This document shows positions 1-8,592 of a stretch of 64,000 nucleotides of DNA, piece after piece (the stretch's first letter is position 1; every line of letters starts with the position of its first letter). Where the stretch lies: assembly GCF_900177345.1 (NCBI RefSeq), contig NZ_FWZT01000026.1, positions 42,795 to 106,794 of the forward strand, written 5' to 3'. Under the pieces are notes generated by a model. That model saw only the letters and a list, made by a program, of their open reading frames with translations. It did not search any database and was not told the DNA's origin. This DNA comes from Pseudobacteriovorax antillogorgiicola (GTDB lineage: Bacteria > Bdellovibrionota_B > Oligoflexia > Oligoflexales > Oligoflexaceae). Position numbers and translations under genes: made by a program.

Positions 1-401
1 TTAGTGATATCTTGGATCGATTCCGTCACGAATATACGTGAACCAGGAGTTGCAGGTAGCTCATCGCTAAGGGATCGAGCTACGAAGCCGTCAGCAAGAA
101 GATTTTTTTCTTTGCTCGAATTATACTGAATCGCTCCATAGGCACAGTGGTGGTTGGTCACCACCAATCCTTGTGGTGAAACGAAAGACGCGCTACAGCC
201 ACCAAGGCTGACGATAGCATTCATGGGAAATGATGTTAGATTTGAGAGAGACTTTGGATCGAGTTCTAGCCCTTTCTTCTTCAACCCCTTTTCGATAAGA
301 GGTAGTTGCTCAGGTTGCCACATACCTTCCACAGCAAGGGCACCACCCGCGATAAGGGTCGTTCCCGCCGTCATGAGGGCCATGAACTGTCGAATTGCCA
401 T
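1..401 (-). CDS. S46 family dipeptidyl-peptidase (DPP7/DPP11-like), 5' part
   Basis: The N-terminal 133 residues of a secreted serine dipeptidyl-peptidase; the gene runs off the left edge. I read it on the minus strand from the ATG at 401, preceded by AAAGGAG at good spacing. A signal peptide (about residues 1-24) is followed by the family opening GMWQPEQLP, then LGGCSASFVSPQGLVVTNHH, whose His84-His85 pair holds the catalytic His of S46 enzymes, then CAYGAIQYNS. S46 enzymes release dipeptides from peptide N-termini in the periplasm. The catalytic Asp and Ser lie outside the window, so activity and specificity cannot be judged. Confidence 0.9.
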   Translation of the reverse strand, partial: MAIRQFMALMTAGTTLIAGGALAVEGMWQPEQLPLIEKGLKKKGLELDPKSLSNLTSFPMNAIVSLGGCSASFVSPQGLVVTNHHCAYGAIQYNSSKEKNLLADGFVARSLSDELPATPGSRIFVTESIQDIT

Positions 402-514
402 AATATGCTCCTTTGGCTCAGCAGGGTGAATGGGAGGCTAGATTAGCAACGTTTATCAAAACCAACAACTAACTTCCCACCCTATCTGGAGCATCGGAGC
501 ACACGCTGGGAAAA

Positions 515-1057
515 TTAGTCCACGTCTAGAATCATAGCCTGATATTTTTCAGGGAGTTCGCAGGCTTCTCGCGGCTCAAAAACCCCTGGCCGCACTTCAA
601 TAGCTGCTGGGGTTTCGGGCGCTACGAAGAACTGGGCCGATGGATCAAACACGCCATCAAGTCCACAATACTTTCCTTGGCAGTAGTGACCCGGTAGGAC
701 AAGGCTTTGGCCAATACGAATAAACTCGGTTGGATAAAGGTTTGCTCTCTCAAACGTACCTTCTGGAGCCACCGCACAATCCCGGTAAGTGGTCAGATCA
801 TAGACTAAAGTGAGGCCAATAGAACTCTCACTTGCGACCCGATAGCGCACGCTGGTCCAATAATAGTACTGACCAGGACATTGGTAGGTAGCAATCGCCA
901 ATTGATCGGGACCTAAATATAATTCCTGTGGGCAAGTTATCGGAAATGTCCCAATGCTTGTGAGTGCAAACAGCTGCCCTTGAGCATCCTGCCCTTTTAC
1001 CTCACTCACCATCAACAAAGTGAAAATCACTAAAGATAAATACCTAAACTTGTACAT
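515..1057 (-). CDS. Secreted Cys-containing protein, unknown function
   Basis: A 180-residue protein with a clear signal peptide (basic MYKFR, hydrophobic stretch to about residue 22, KGQDAQG after it). The mature part has eight or so cysteines, including CPQEL, CPGQYYYW, CQGKYCG and a C-terminal CELPEKY, suggesting disulfides in the periplasm or outside the cell. The ATG follows AAGGAG with 7-nt spacing. It stands between two minus-strand genes with separate leaders. I recognise no family; acidic and aromatic content hints at a small beta-rich domain, which is only an impression. Confidence 0.75.
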   Translation of the reverse strand: MYKFRYLSLVIFTLLMVSEVKGQDAQGQLFALTSIGTFPITCPQELYLGPDQLAIATYQCPGQYYYWTSVRYRVASESSIGLTLVYDLTTYRDCAVAPEGTFERANLYPTEFIRIGQSLVLPGHYCQGKYCGLDGVFDPSAQFFVAPETPAAIEVRPGVFEPREACELPEKYQAMILDVD

Positions 1058-1150
1058 ACCCTACTCCTTAGTCGAACTCATTTAAAATAGGCTATGATAT
1101 CACTCTCAAGTGGCAGGAAAAATGGGGAAAGACTTTGATCGAGAGAGTAT

Positions 1151-1183
1151 AGCGCGAGCATAATCAAAGAATAAGCTCGCGCT
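1151..1183 (-). terminator. 9-bp inverted repeat downstream of the CXXCH-protein gene
   Basis: AGCGCGAGC at 1151-1159 pairs perfectly with GCTCGCGCT at 1175-1183 around a 15-nt loop, starting 11 nt beyond the stop codon of the minus-strand gene at 1194. GC-rich stem, but no T-run follows on either strand, so it is a hairpin that may end or protect the transcript rather than a textbook intrinsic terminator. Confidence 0.45.
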
Positions 1184-1193
1184 CCGTGAATTA

Positions 1194-2324
1194 TCAATAG
1201 GCCTTTTTACGGAGTGCTTCAAGCCTTTCAGCTTCATCCTCAGGTAGGTGAAGACCAGAACTTCCCGTATAGCCAAACATCACACTTTCTTCGTAGAGCC
1301 TGAAAGCCTGCTGAGCAATGTTGCTCTTAGGGGCTAAGTCGATTGTGGTCGCAAAGTAGCGCCGTGCTTCTAAACCCAAAAAGGGGCGTCCCAAAACCAT
1401 CTCAGCCTTGCCCATTAAAAAATAGGCTGTAGCCTTATCTTTTGCCTTTGTTCCCTTTAGGTTGATGAAGTCCTTCAGGCGTCGGGACGCCTCTAGATAG
1501 TAAATAGAGCCACTCTGATCCCGAGGATATTCCATCAAGTTCTTACCAGCATCCATAAGTCGCTGGGCCTGGGCAAGTAGGTCTCCTTGCTTGAGAGACT
1601 TATTCCCCTTGATATCCTGGATACTCTTAATCCAAACCTTGATATCAGCTTTCACACTAGTCGGTACAGGACGCTTGTTGGCTTGTTCGAGAGTTTTTAA
1701 AACTCGATTGAGATCTGGCTTTACACGGACTCCAATCACCAGATAGTTGAGAAACGGATCGAAATGAATGATATCTGACAAGATGAGGTTACGCTTCAAG
1801 ATCAAGTCTTCGTATTCCTTCATCGCCTCATCAAACTGCCGTGAAACCGTTAATAGTTTGGCACGACCGAAAGGATCAAGAGCCTCCATATTCACATTAC
1901 GGGCAATATTAAATGGGGAGTCTTTTTCTGATTCCCGACTGGTGTGGCAAGACAGGCAAGTGTCTAGGATCTCTCCCATGAAGTATGAGGTTTGGCCGCG
2001 ATTGCCCCTCTGGTAGCTTTTTAAGGCAAGAGCGGCAGATTCCTCAAGAGAAACGCTTAGGACCCGATGCTCCTCGTCACTTTTTGCCAGCAGCGACTTC
2101 ACCTGAACAGAATGGTCGTGTAAGGATTTTAGGTGCTTTTCCACTACAGGACGATTCTTTGCTTCGTAGAATCGGAATGGATTTAAATACAGCGGTAAAA
2201 TATTGGCGATACTGCTGTAAAATGCGGTCATTTCGCCCTTAAGCTCTTGCGTTTGGTAAGGCTTCGGGGGGCTGAAACCCGTTAGTAACAAAAGGGATAG
2301 ACCTACAAATACAGATCGTCTCAT
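1194..2324 (-). CDS. Exported protein with one CXXCH (haem c-type) motif
   Basis: A 376-residue exported protein. Residues 1-20 form a signal peptide (MRRSVFVGLSLLLLTGFS). One CLSCH motif at 123-127 fits covalent haem c attachment; the surrounding N-terminal half is helical and rich in paired His and Lys, as in monohaem cytochromes with a helical bundle. The C-terminal half (about 150-376) reads as helical repeats of the TPR kind (for example TAYFLMGKAEMVLGRP and ARRYFATTIDLAPKSNIAQQ). A single CXXCH could also be coincidental or bind metal. Function is unknown; an electron-transfer or sensor role in the periplasm is possible. It appears monocistronic. Confidence 0.75.
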   Translation of the reverse strand: MRRSVFVGLSLLLLTGFSPPKPYQTQELKGEMTAFYSSIANILPLYLNPFRFYEAKNRPVVEKHLKSLHDHSVQVKSLLAKSDEEHRVLSVSLEESAALALKSYQRGNRGQTSYFMGEILDTCLSCHTSRESEKDSPFNIARNVNMEALDPFGRAKLLTVSRQFDEAMKEYEDLILKRNLILSDIIHFDPFLNYLVIGVRVKPDLNRVLKTLEQANKRPVPTSVKADIKVWIKSIQDIKGNKSLKQGDLLAQAQRLMDAGKNLMEYPRDQSGSIYYLEASRRLKDFINLKGTKAKDKATAYFLMGKAEMVLGRPFLGLEARRYFATTIDLAPKSNIAQQAFRLYEESVMFGYTGSSGLHLPEDEAERLEALRKKAY

Positions 2325-2489
2325 GCTAAACTCCAGATCGTTAGTGTACTCTCACTTCGCAATTGTAGTGCCAAGGCTCAATTAAGCAATGATATTGACA
2401 GATTAATTGAAGATGATACCAATCAGATGAATTTTTGTGCAAGTTGATGAGATTCATAGCTTCATATGCTAATTTTACCGGAGTAATAG

Positions 2490-2660
2490 TTGGAAAAAGA
2501 GCAGTTCTCCAAAATCCTGGCCAAATTAGAGCAGCTGGACGAGAGTTTGAACCAAGTCAGCCGCGGTATGGACGACGCGCTACAGCCTGAACCCGAAGCC
2601 GATTGGGACGCAGCTAAACCGGAGCCGCTCAAGGATTTTTTGGACCGTTGCTTTTGGTAA
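2490..2660 (+). CDS. Small acidic protein, TTG start
   Basis: A 56-codon reading frame I found by eye, beginning with TTG at 2490 and preceded by CCGGAG six bases upstream. The product starts MEKEQFSKILAKLEQLDESL, a clear amphipathic coiled-coil-like helix, and ends in an acidic Pro-rich stretch and DFLDRCFW. The heptad pattern and ribosome site are the support. It lies 120 nt ahead of another small TTG-start gene on the same strand, so the two may be co-transcribed. No family recognised. Confidence 0.5.
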   Translation: MEKEQFSKILAKLEQLDESLNQVSRGMDDALQPEPEADWDAAKPEPLKDFLDRCFW

Positions 2661-2779
2661 GTATACCCTGACACCAGCCTCTTAAAACTCGATCGAAGTC
2701 CCCCCACTTTATTTTTGAAATCTTGTCATAAAAGTCTCCATGCCTGCCGATGAGGGTATTATCGTAGGAGGGCATACCG

Positions 2780-3007
2780 TTGGCAGTCATACACATAAAC
2801 TTCCGAGACCGTGAGTTTCTGTCGGTAAAGAAAGACGTCATCGAAAAGCTTTTGGAATGGGGACTCGACCCTTGGGCTTTAGAGCTCCCAAAGGATGCTA
2901 TTGCCTGCGCCCTAGATGAGGTAAAGTATTATATCGATGCTCAGGAAAGACTTCACACACTGCTTCGCTTAGAAGATCTTTTAGCCCTAAGAGAGGCTCC
3001 ACTCTAG
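2780..3007 (+). CDS. Small hypothetical protein, TTG start
   Basis: A 75-residue protein starting at TTG 2780, eight bases after AGGAGG, which decides the start. The sequence begins MAVIHINFRDREFLSVKKDV and continues as a soluble, mainly helical domain (IEKLLEWGLDPWALELPKDA, then DEVKYYIDAQERLHTLLRLE). There is no signal peptide. Its stop codon overlaps the stop of the convergent DUF3187-like gene by four bases (3004-3007). No family recognised; a small cytoplasmic regulator or structural protein is possible. Confidence 0.6.
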   Translation: MAVIHINFRDREFLSVKKDVIEKLLEWGLDPWALELPKDAIACALDEVKYYIDAQERLHTLLRLEDLLALREAPL

Positions 3008-3987
3008 CGATGAGCCAATCGCTGGCTAGAATCTGATGACAAGTAATAGGAAATGCTTAGATTTATACCCCAGTCTGGAGTGTTGAAGGGCCATATCACA
3101 TTTTCTATCAAACTTAGTTCTGCCCCCCAATCCCCCCAATTGTGACGATAACCCACATGAATTTCATAGGACGCTCGGCTCAGCTGGCCTATATCACGAT
3201 AGGGGGATTCTGAAATTAAGGCTTGAAGCAGGATCTCTTGATTAGTATTCAACAAGTAACCCACACCTAAAAGGGTGGAAACCTGTCGGCTGCGTAAGTA
3301 AAGCTGGGCATCCTTACTGGGGTCAAAGCTCATAAGGTTGATCATAGCAAAGGAATAAATGGCCCCTGGTATCCACCTCATGGCTAGCTGCATACCGTAG
3401 TCTTGAGCACCTTTTTTGATCAAACTTTCCTGAGAGGTTTCATAGGAATAGAGAAGGGAGCCAGCCCAATGAAGACCCCACCATTGATGGTAAGTTTCTA
3501 GCTTCAAGCCAATTGGCTGTGAAAGTGGTCGATATAGGTCTTGTTCCGTAATCTCTAGACCATAATCTGGAGCTACCACCCGTGTTTTATTCCTATCCAC
3601 GGTGAGTCGCTTATCTTGAGGAATCATAAAGAGGTTATGAAACCCCACCGTGATCTCGTCCATACGAATGTCTGAAAACTTCCTAGAGCTTGCTTGAAGT
3701 ACTGCATTGAGATCAGATGCTACCCCAAAGCGAACTTGCAACACATCGTCGATGGTTTGACCATCAACGATAAACCTCTTATCTCGGCCCCAATAATTGG
3801 CCATCGTGCGCCCGCCTTGCACTTCCAGCTCCCCTGATCGGAGAGCCTGGAAATGTGTGGGCAGCGGTGCTGTTCTAAAAAATTGAGCAATGGTTTGTGA
3901 TCTTAGAAATAGAGGTTCTCGCTCAACACGAGCCTCAGCAAAAGAGCTGACCACAAGGCCCAGTAGAGTCACAACTAAGACCTGCAT
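3004..3987 (-). CDS. DUF3187-like exported protein (probable outer-membrane barrel)
   Basis: A 327-residue protein with an N-terminal signal peptide (MQVLVVTLLGLVVSSFAEA). It resembles DUF3187 proteins: a PLFLRSQ opening, a GGRTMANYW then DGQT block near residues 58-77, a VRFG strand and a GFHNLFMIPQDKR block near 115-127. Alternating hydrophobic and polar residues with frequent Tyr and Trp through the C-terminal half, ending in NLSISYYL, suggest beta strands of an outer-membrane barrel. The molecular function of DUF3187 is unknown. The assignment rests on remembered family features, not on a search. Confidence 0.6.
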   Translation of the reverse strand: MQVLVVTLLGLVVSSFAEARVEREPLFLRSQTIAQFFRTAPLPTHFQALRSGELEVQGGRTMANYWGRDKRFIVDGQTIDDVLQVRFGVASDLNAVLQASSRKFSDIRMDEITVGFHNLFMIPQDKRLTVDRNKTRVVAPDYGLEITEQDLYRPLSQPIGLKLETYHQWWGLHWAGSLLYSYETSQESLIKKGAQDYGMQLAMRWIPGAIYSFAMINLMSFDPSKDAQLYLRSRQVSTLLGVGYLLNTNQEILLQALISESPYRDIGQLSRASYEIHVGYRHNWGDWGAELSLIENVIWPFNTPDWGINLSISYYLSSDSSQRLAHR

Positions 3988-4046
3988 ACTTATCCTAGAG
4001 AAAAGTCTATAGGACTATGATAGCAAGTCTTTCATGGTCGTCTGGA

Positions 4047-5498
4047 CTAGGCTCTGTTCAAAAATTGCCCGGCAAATTTTGGCAGTCGCTTGGAAAATGC
4101 TAGCAAGTCTTTGACGTCAGGCTTGGCCACCTTGAATAGAAGAGGTGTCGCAATCCGGCCCATAGAAACCTGGGGGTCGATGCCACGAGCAAGACCTTCC
4201 ACTGTCACCAAGCTCTTGACCATCATAAGCAGGCCGTCGGGTACTGGAATTTCAAGTGTTCCGGCGCTGTTAAGGCAAACTTCTAACATCTCTTGAAGTG
4301 TCGCTTTTTTTCCCTGCTCTTTCTTCTCATTGACAAAGGTAGCTATGTTTCGAACTTCTGCCTCGATGTCCTCGCGAGCCACTTCCACGCCACCATCTCT
4401 TGCAATATCACCAAGGGCATCGATCAAGCGCTCCATGTCCCAAGTCATCAAAGATCGTAGCATTGCAGAAATATGCCGACGGTCGGAATCTTCCAGCTCC
4501 CCAGTGAGCCCCCAATCGAAAAGCCCCACAGTTCCATCGTCCATGAGAATCAAATTGCCAGCGTGAGGATCGCCGTGGAACAACCCAATTTCAAACACCT
4601 GCACCATCATCTCGTGCAGAACCTTCTTAGCCAGTTTTTTCCGCTGCTCCTTGTTAAGCTCAGCATGGCCACTGACCACATCAGCTAGGGACACTCCTTC
4701 AAACTTTTCAACGGTCATCACCCGAGGGCTGCAAAAACTATCGAGGGTTTCTGGTAGCCTCAGAACTTTTTGCTTCTTAGCCGCAAGGCGCTCCCGCATC
4801 CGATCGATATTGCGCTTTTCGATCGCCAGATCAGTTTCAAGGCGCATGGAGCTAACTAAAGACCGAAGTTCCTTCACGGTCCGTCGCCCCACCGAGGTAT
4901 ATTCGAGTGGCCTGGCTAGAGTTAACATTTGTTCGATAGCATCGAGAGTTTCATGAAGGCGAGCATCGGACTGCGGCTTGATCACTTTGATCACCCACTT
5001 CTTACCTGTATCATCGATGGCTGTATGAACTTGAGCCATGGACGCCACCCCCAAGGGGTGGGGCTCAACAATAAACTCTTGCTGCCAGTCGGGAATTTCT
5101 TCATCGAGGATGGCTTCCACTTCGGAAAATTGCATGGGCGGCCAGTCATGATAGAGTCGATCCAGGTGGAATTTTTCGGCCATATTCCGTGCTTCTCCTT
5201 CAGCGCGGCTCAAGGCGATCTGGGCCGCCTTTCCATAAACGGGGCCTAGCTCATTAAAGCAATCGAGGACGATATCACCAAATAGATCCATGAGCCTCTT
5301 CTCCGACCATGGGGCTTCCAACCCAGAATCGACCAGGAAGAACTTGGAAATCTTGATGGAGGTTCCAATTGTCCCCTGCTTTATCAAGCCCTTATAGATC
5401 TTAAGTAGTTCGTTTGCGATTGCGAAATGCTGGGCGAGAGGGGTTGTGAAGCGCTCTCGATAGCGTTGGTTTTTGCGGCTTTTTGCAGACTTGCTCAC
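4047..5498 (-). CDS. ABC1/UbiB (AarF) family atypical kinase
   Basis: A 483-residue ABC1-family protein. Visible motifs: GKAAQ (89-93) in place of the KxGQ motif that caps the active site, PLGVASMAQVH (148-158) in place of the Ala-rich loop, the ATP-binding Lys in VIKVIKP (about 171), catalytic HGDPHAGN (308-315) and FDWG (327-330). Members support ubiquinone or other prenyl-lipid metabolism as ATPases or atypical kinases at membranes. The KAAQ and G-for-A changes are worth noting because both motifs tune nucleotide specificity. The start is GTG at 5498, seven bases after AAGGAG. It stands alone and is divergent from the AMP nucleosidase gene, so no quinone-pathway context supports a gene symbol. 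Confidence 0.88.
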   Translation of the reverse strand: MSKSAKSRKNQRYRERFTTPLAQHFAIANELLKIYKGLIKQGTIGTSIKISKFFLVDSGLEAPWSEKRLMDLFGDIVLDCFNELGPVYGKAAQIALSRAEGEARNMAEKFHLDRLYHDWPPMQFSEVEAILDEEIPDWQQEFIVEPHPLGVASMAQVHTAIDDTGKKWVIKVIKPQSDARLHETLDAIEQMLTLARPLEYTSVGRRTVKELRSLVSSMRLETDLAIEKRNIDRMRERLAAKKQKVLRLPETLDSFCSPRVMTVEKFEGVSLADVVSGHAELNKEQRKKLAKKVLHEMMVQVFEIGLFHGDPHAGNLILMDDGTVGLFDWGLTGELEDSDRRHISAMLRSLMTWDMERLIDALGDIARDGGVEVAREDIEAEVRNIATFVNEKKEQGKKATLQEMLEVCLNSAGTLEIPVPDGLLMMVKSLVTVEGLARGIDPQVSMGRIATPLLFKVAKPDVKDLLAFSKRLPKFAGQFLNRA

Positions 5499-5630
5499 TG
5501 TTCACTCCTTGAAGCTTTAGTCTCATCATTGGAAAGCGCCCCAATATGTGCTATAGAGTTTGGAACTGGCTCTTGCCGACAATCTTCCCCTTCCGACATT
5601 GTTTACAAGACCAGCCATCCAAATTGTGAT

Positions 5631-5636
5631 TATAAT
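5631..5636 (+). promoter_or_regulatory. Probable -10 box for the AMP nucleosidase gene
   Basis: A perfect TATAAT lies 84 bases before the ATG at 5720. No good -35 box sits 16-18 bases upstream; TTTACA at 5602-5607 is too far. A six-base inverted repeat (CTATCG at 5661-5666 with CGATAG at 5672-5677) lies in the predicted leader. A main sigma-factor promoter is plausible but unproven. Confidence 0.4.
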
Positions 5637-5719
5637 AGCACATAATGATTGGAGCTTAACCTATCGGTTCTCGATAGTGTGAGATTAAAAATATTTCGTA
5701 AATTACATAAGGGTGACAT

Positions 5720-6499
5720 ATGGCCTTACACACAAAAAACGACATCGTAAAAAACTGGTTACCTCGTTACACAGGTACCGAGATTGAGGATTTCGGAGAA
5801 TATATCCTCCTCACCAACTTCCACGACTATGTGAAACGTTTCGCAGCACGATTTGACAAGCCTATCAAAGGCATCGATCGTCCCATGCAAACATGTACAA
5901 ATGACGACAACCTCACCATGATCAATTTTGGGATTGGCTCTGCGAATGCAGCCACCATCATGGATCTTCTGGTAGCTGTCAAACCAAAGGGAGTACTCTT
6001 CCTTGGAAAGTGCGGCGGGCTGAAAAGCTCTACAGAAATTGGCCACTTTATTCTGCCAATCGCAGCGATTCGTGGGGAGGGAACGTCCAACGACTACCTG
6101 CACCCTCAAGTTCCCGCGATGCCTTCCTTTAAACTCCATAAATTCGTTTCCGAGAAAATTGTCGAATCTGGCATGGATTACCGCACCGGAGTGGTTTACA
6201 CCACCAACCGTCGGGTTTGGGAACATGACACTGAGTTTAAGGCCAGTCTGAAAGACCTGAAGGCGATCGCCATCGATATGGAAACTGCCACATTCTTCTC
6301 CGTTGGCATCGCTAACGAAATCTCCCGAGGTGCTCTACTACTTGTTTCCGACGTACCTATGACTCCGGATGGCGTCAAAACTGAGGAAAGCGACAAGAAA
6401 GTCACCCAAGGATTTGTTGACCTTCACATTGATATTGGAATAAAAGCTATGACCGATATTGGTGAAAAGGGTGAGAAGATCAAGCACTTCCACTATTGA
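5720..6499 (+). CDS. amn: AMP nucleosidase, short single-domain form
   Basis: A 259-residue nucleoside phosphorylase-fold enzyme predicted to hydrolyse AMP to adenine and ribose 5-phosphate. It matches the short AMP nucleosidases best known from Bacteroidetes across its length: NWLPRYTGTEIEDFGEYILL, NFGIGSANAATIMDLL, FLGKCGG, IAAIRGEGTSNDY, VYTTNRRVWEHD, AIDMETATFF and LLLVSDVPMTPDGVKT. The METAT segment holds the purine/ribose-binding Met-Glu of this fold. The N-terminal AMP-specific domain of enterobacterial Amn (about 480 residues) is absent. The ATG follows AAGGGTGA. The yebC gene begins 25 bases after its stop, so the two probably share a transcript. Confidence 0.92.
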   Translation: MALHTKNDIVKNWLPRYTGTEIEDFGEYILLTNFHDYVKRFAARFDKPIKGIDRPMQTCTNDDNLTMINFGIGSANAATIMDLLVAVKPKGVLFLGKCGGLKSSTEIGHFILPIAAIRGEGTSNDYLHPQVPAMPSFKLHKFVSEKIVESGMDYRTGVVYTTNRRVWEHDTEFKASLKDLKAIAIDMETATFFSVGIANEISRGALLLVSDVPMTPDGVKTEESDKKVTQGFVDLHIDIGIKAMTDIGEKGEKIKHFHY

Positions 6500-6524
6500 T
6501 CGAGAACGTTGATACGGAGGACTC

Positions 6525-7259
6525 ATGGCCGGCCATAGTAAGTGGGCAAATATCAAGCACCGCAAAGGCGCACAGGATGCCAAGAGAGGGAAATTATTTA
6601 CAAAGATTGCTAAGGAAATCACAGTTGCAGCTAAATTAGGTGGCGACGATCCTGATGGCAACCCCCGACTCCGTGCCGCAATGACTAAAGCCCGTGGTGT
6701 CAGTATGCCCAAGGACAACATCGATCGCGCGATCAAGCGAGGTGTTGGCGGCCAAGATACTGCGGACTACACAGAAAAAACTTACGAAGGCTACGGCCCT
6801 GCTGGAGTGGCTGTGATGGTTGAGTGTCTCACAGACAACATCAACCGAACAGTTTCCGAAGTACGTCATGCTTTTAGCCGATCGGGTGGCAACCTCGGCA
6901 CAGATGGCTCCGTGAACTGGATGTTCCATAGGAAAGGCACCATCGTTTATGCCAAAGACAAGATCGAAAGTTTCGAAGCCTTTTTTGAAGCTGCTCTGGA
7001 AGCTGGAGCCGCAGACGTCAAAGAGGAGGGCGATGTTTACGAGATCGAATGTGAGCCAGACGCCTTTAGCGATCTAAAAGACGCACTTGATCAGCTCAAC
7101 ATCGAAGCAGACCATGCGGATGTTGGCCTCGTTCCGGAGAACTATACCGAGCTTGACGAGGAAAAGGCGGCCAAGCTAACTAAGCTGATTGATACTTTGG
7201 AAGACAATGATGACGTTCAAAACGTCTATCACAACGGACAGTTTCCAGATGAGGACTAG
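6525..7259 (+). CDS. yebC: YebC/PmpR family protein
   Basis: A 244-residue YebC/TACO1-family protein with the classic opening MAGHSKWANIKHRKGAQDAK and FTKIAKEITVAAKLGG, then NPRLRAAMTKARGVSMPKDN and IDRAIKRG. Length is normal. Members act as transcriptional regulators or, in recent work, as ribosome-associated factors easing translation of proline-rich stretches. The ATG follows GGAGG. It is downstream of and close to the AMP nucleosidase gene; a short CCCC/GGGG hairpin about 15 bases after the stop may mark the transcript end. Confidence 0.95.
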   Translation: MAGHSKWANIKHRKGAQDAKRGKLFTKIAKEITVAAKLGGDDPDGNPRLRAAMTKARGVSMPKDNIDRAIKRGVGGQDTADYTEKTYEGYGPAGVAVMVECLTDNINRTVSEVRHAFSRSGGNLGTDGSVNWMFHRKGTIVYAKDKIESFEAFFEAALEAGAADVKEEGDVYEIECEPDAFSDLKDALDQLNIEADHADVGLVPENYTELDEEKAAKLTKLIDTLEDNDDVQNVYHNGQFPDED

Positions 7260-7401
7260 GTCAATTCATTGACCCCTCGTCTTTTGGGGAGTGTAATGTC
7301 TCCCTGTCCACGGGTCGTTGATTAAAAGAAATCCAAAGCTGACGGGCTTTCCTTTCGGCTTTTGTATTTCAGCGACTCACCTTTTTCGGTATAACTCCTA
7401 T

Positions 7402-8592
7402 ATGTTTTGTCTTGCCTTAAAAAAAAACAAGTTCCTCGCTGTACTGATCATCTTAGCCGGTGTTCTTGGCTCGCCATCCCTGGCGACTGCCCAGAATCCA
7501 AGGGAGTTTGTACTTGCGTCAGTTCAGGTCACCGGCTCCAGTCGGCTGCCGGAGCACTATCTAGCTGAAGAGCTGAAGCTGTTACCCGGGTCCAAGCTGA
7601 ACCCTCAGCAATTGAAAGACGCCCAATTTAAACTTTATGGCTTGGGTCTATTTAAGTCGGTTTTTCTAAGGCTCGAAAAGGCAAACGCACCCAAAACAGC
7701 GATCCTCCATATCGAGCTTGTCGATGACCCATCTGTAATCGGTCCGTGGGCCATCGGTAGCACCTTTAGCCTCACCCAGGGTGAGGCTGATTCAAAAGCC
7801 TTAGGCCAAGACAGCTCACCTATGGGTATCCGAACGGAACTCATTTCTAGAAACCTATTTGGTGCCCTGCATCGGGGCCGATTTGAAATTGATATGGATG
7901 GCGAAGGAGTTTATCGCAACATCGCCGCCTCCTATGGCTTCCCGCGATTTTCACGGGAAGGTGTGCAGTTTGATGCCCACGTTCAAGTCACCGACATTAG
8001 CCAAAGGTATATGGATGCCATGGGCTTTGGTGGTGTTGGTTCAGCACTGTGGAGCTATGATATTGGTATTGGAACCTTTCAATACGGACTCATGCTCCTT
8101 ACCAACCGCCCACCGCGATTCGAGTTTCCAGGGTTTCCCAAAAGTATCACGGCCCCTAAGGTCAGCTTCGAACGAGAAACTCGCCTGCTGACTTTTTTTG
8201 GATCTCCAGGCTACCGCCTGAAACTGTCCCTTCTTCCATCTGGATCTTGGGAAAAGACAGTTCTCCAAGGTGAGCTAGGACTCACACAGAACTTGGGCGG
8301 CTGGGCAGATTTTACGATTGAAGGATCGATACAAGGGGTAGGCGACCGCGGTTTATCCCAACGTTATAGTTCGACCCTAGATATTCCCCTTGGCTCTAGT
8401 GATGAGCAAGGCAGCTTCTTCATCAAGTATCAGTATGGCCTTGATCGCTATGACGACTACGAACTTTGGGGACGCTCAACCACTTTCGGCTTACGGTACC
8501 ACAGTTTCGGCCTCATCGCCGAACTAGCCTTTAAGATCACCCGCGATCCAAGCCTGGAAGGAGCAATTGAGGGGGACCCCCTCTATGACTAG
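7402..8592 (+). CDS. POTRA-domain outer-membrane barrel protein
   Basis: A 396-residue exported protein starting at the ATG at 7402; a longer frame from TTG 7318 would put 28 hydrophilic residues before the signal peptide and is less likely. After the signal peptide (to about TAQN, residue 31) a single POTRA-like unit is visible: FVLASVQVTGSSRLPEHYLA, then LKLLPGSKLNPQQLKDAQ, LYGLGLFKSVFLRLE and ILHIELVDDP. The remaining 270 residues have the alternating pattern and Gly/Tyr content of a barrel of the BamA/Omp85 type, though much smaller. No clear ribosome site precedes this ATG. It leads a run of four plus-strand genes that ends with a two-component pair. Confidence 0.72.
   Translation: MFCLALKKNKFLAVLIILAGVLGSPSLATAQNPREFVLASVQVTGSSRLPEHYLAEELKLLPGSKLNPQQLKDAQFKLYGLGLFKSVFLRLEKANAPKTAILHIELVDDPSVIGPWAIGSTFSLTQGEADSKALGQDSSPMGIRTELISRNLFGALHRGRFEIDMDGEGVYRNIAASYGFPRFSREGVQFDAHVQVTDISQRYMDAMGFGGVGSALWSYDIGIGTFQYGLMLLTNRPPRFEFPGFPKSITAPKVSFERETRLLTFFGSPGYRLKLSLLPSGSWEKTVLQGELGLTQNLGGWADFTIEGSIQGVGDRGLSQRYSSTLDIPLGSSDEQGSFFIKYQYGLDRYDDYELWGRSTTFGLRYHSFGLIAELAFKITRDPSLEGAIEGDPLYD

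Noticed and set aside
2462..2841. Minus-strand frames of 70-81 residues near 2.5 kb
   Set aside because: They lack ribosome sites and are antisense to the better supported small plus-strand genes.
4090..5249. Series of plus-strand frames opposite the ABC1 kinase gene
   Set aside because: They mirror a well-conserved gene on the minus strand and show no motif or ribosome site.
7318..7401. Upstream TTG start extending the POTRA/barrel gene
   Set aside because: It would place 28 non-signal residues before a good signal peptide and has no ribosome site.
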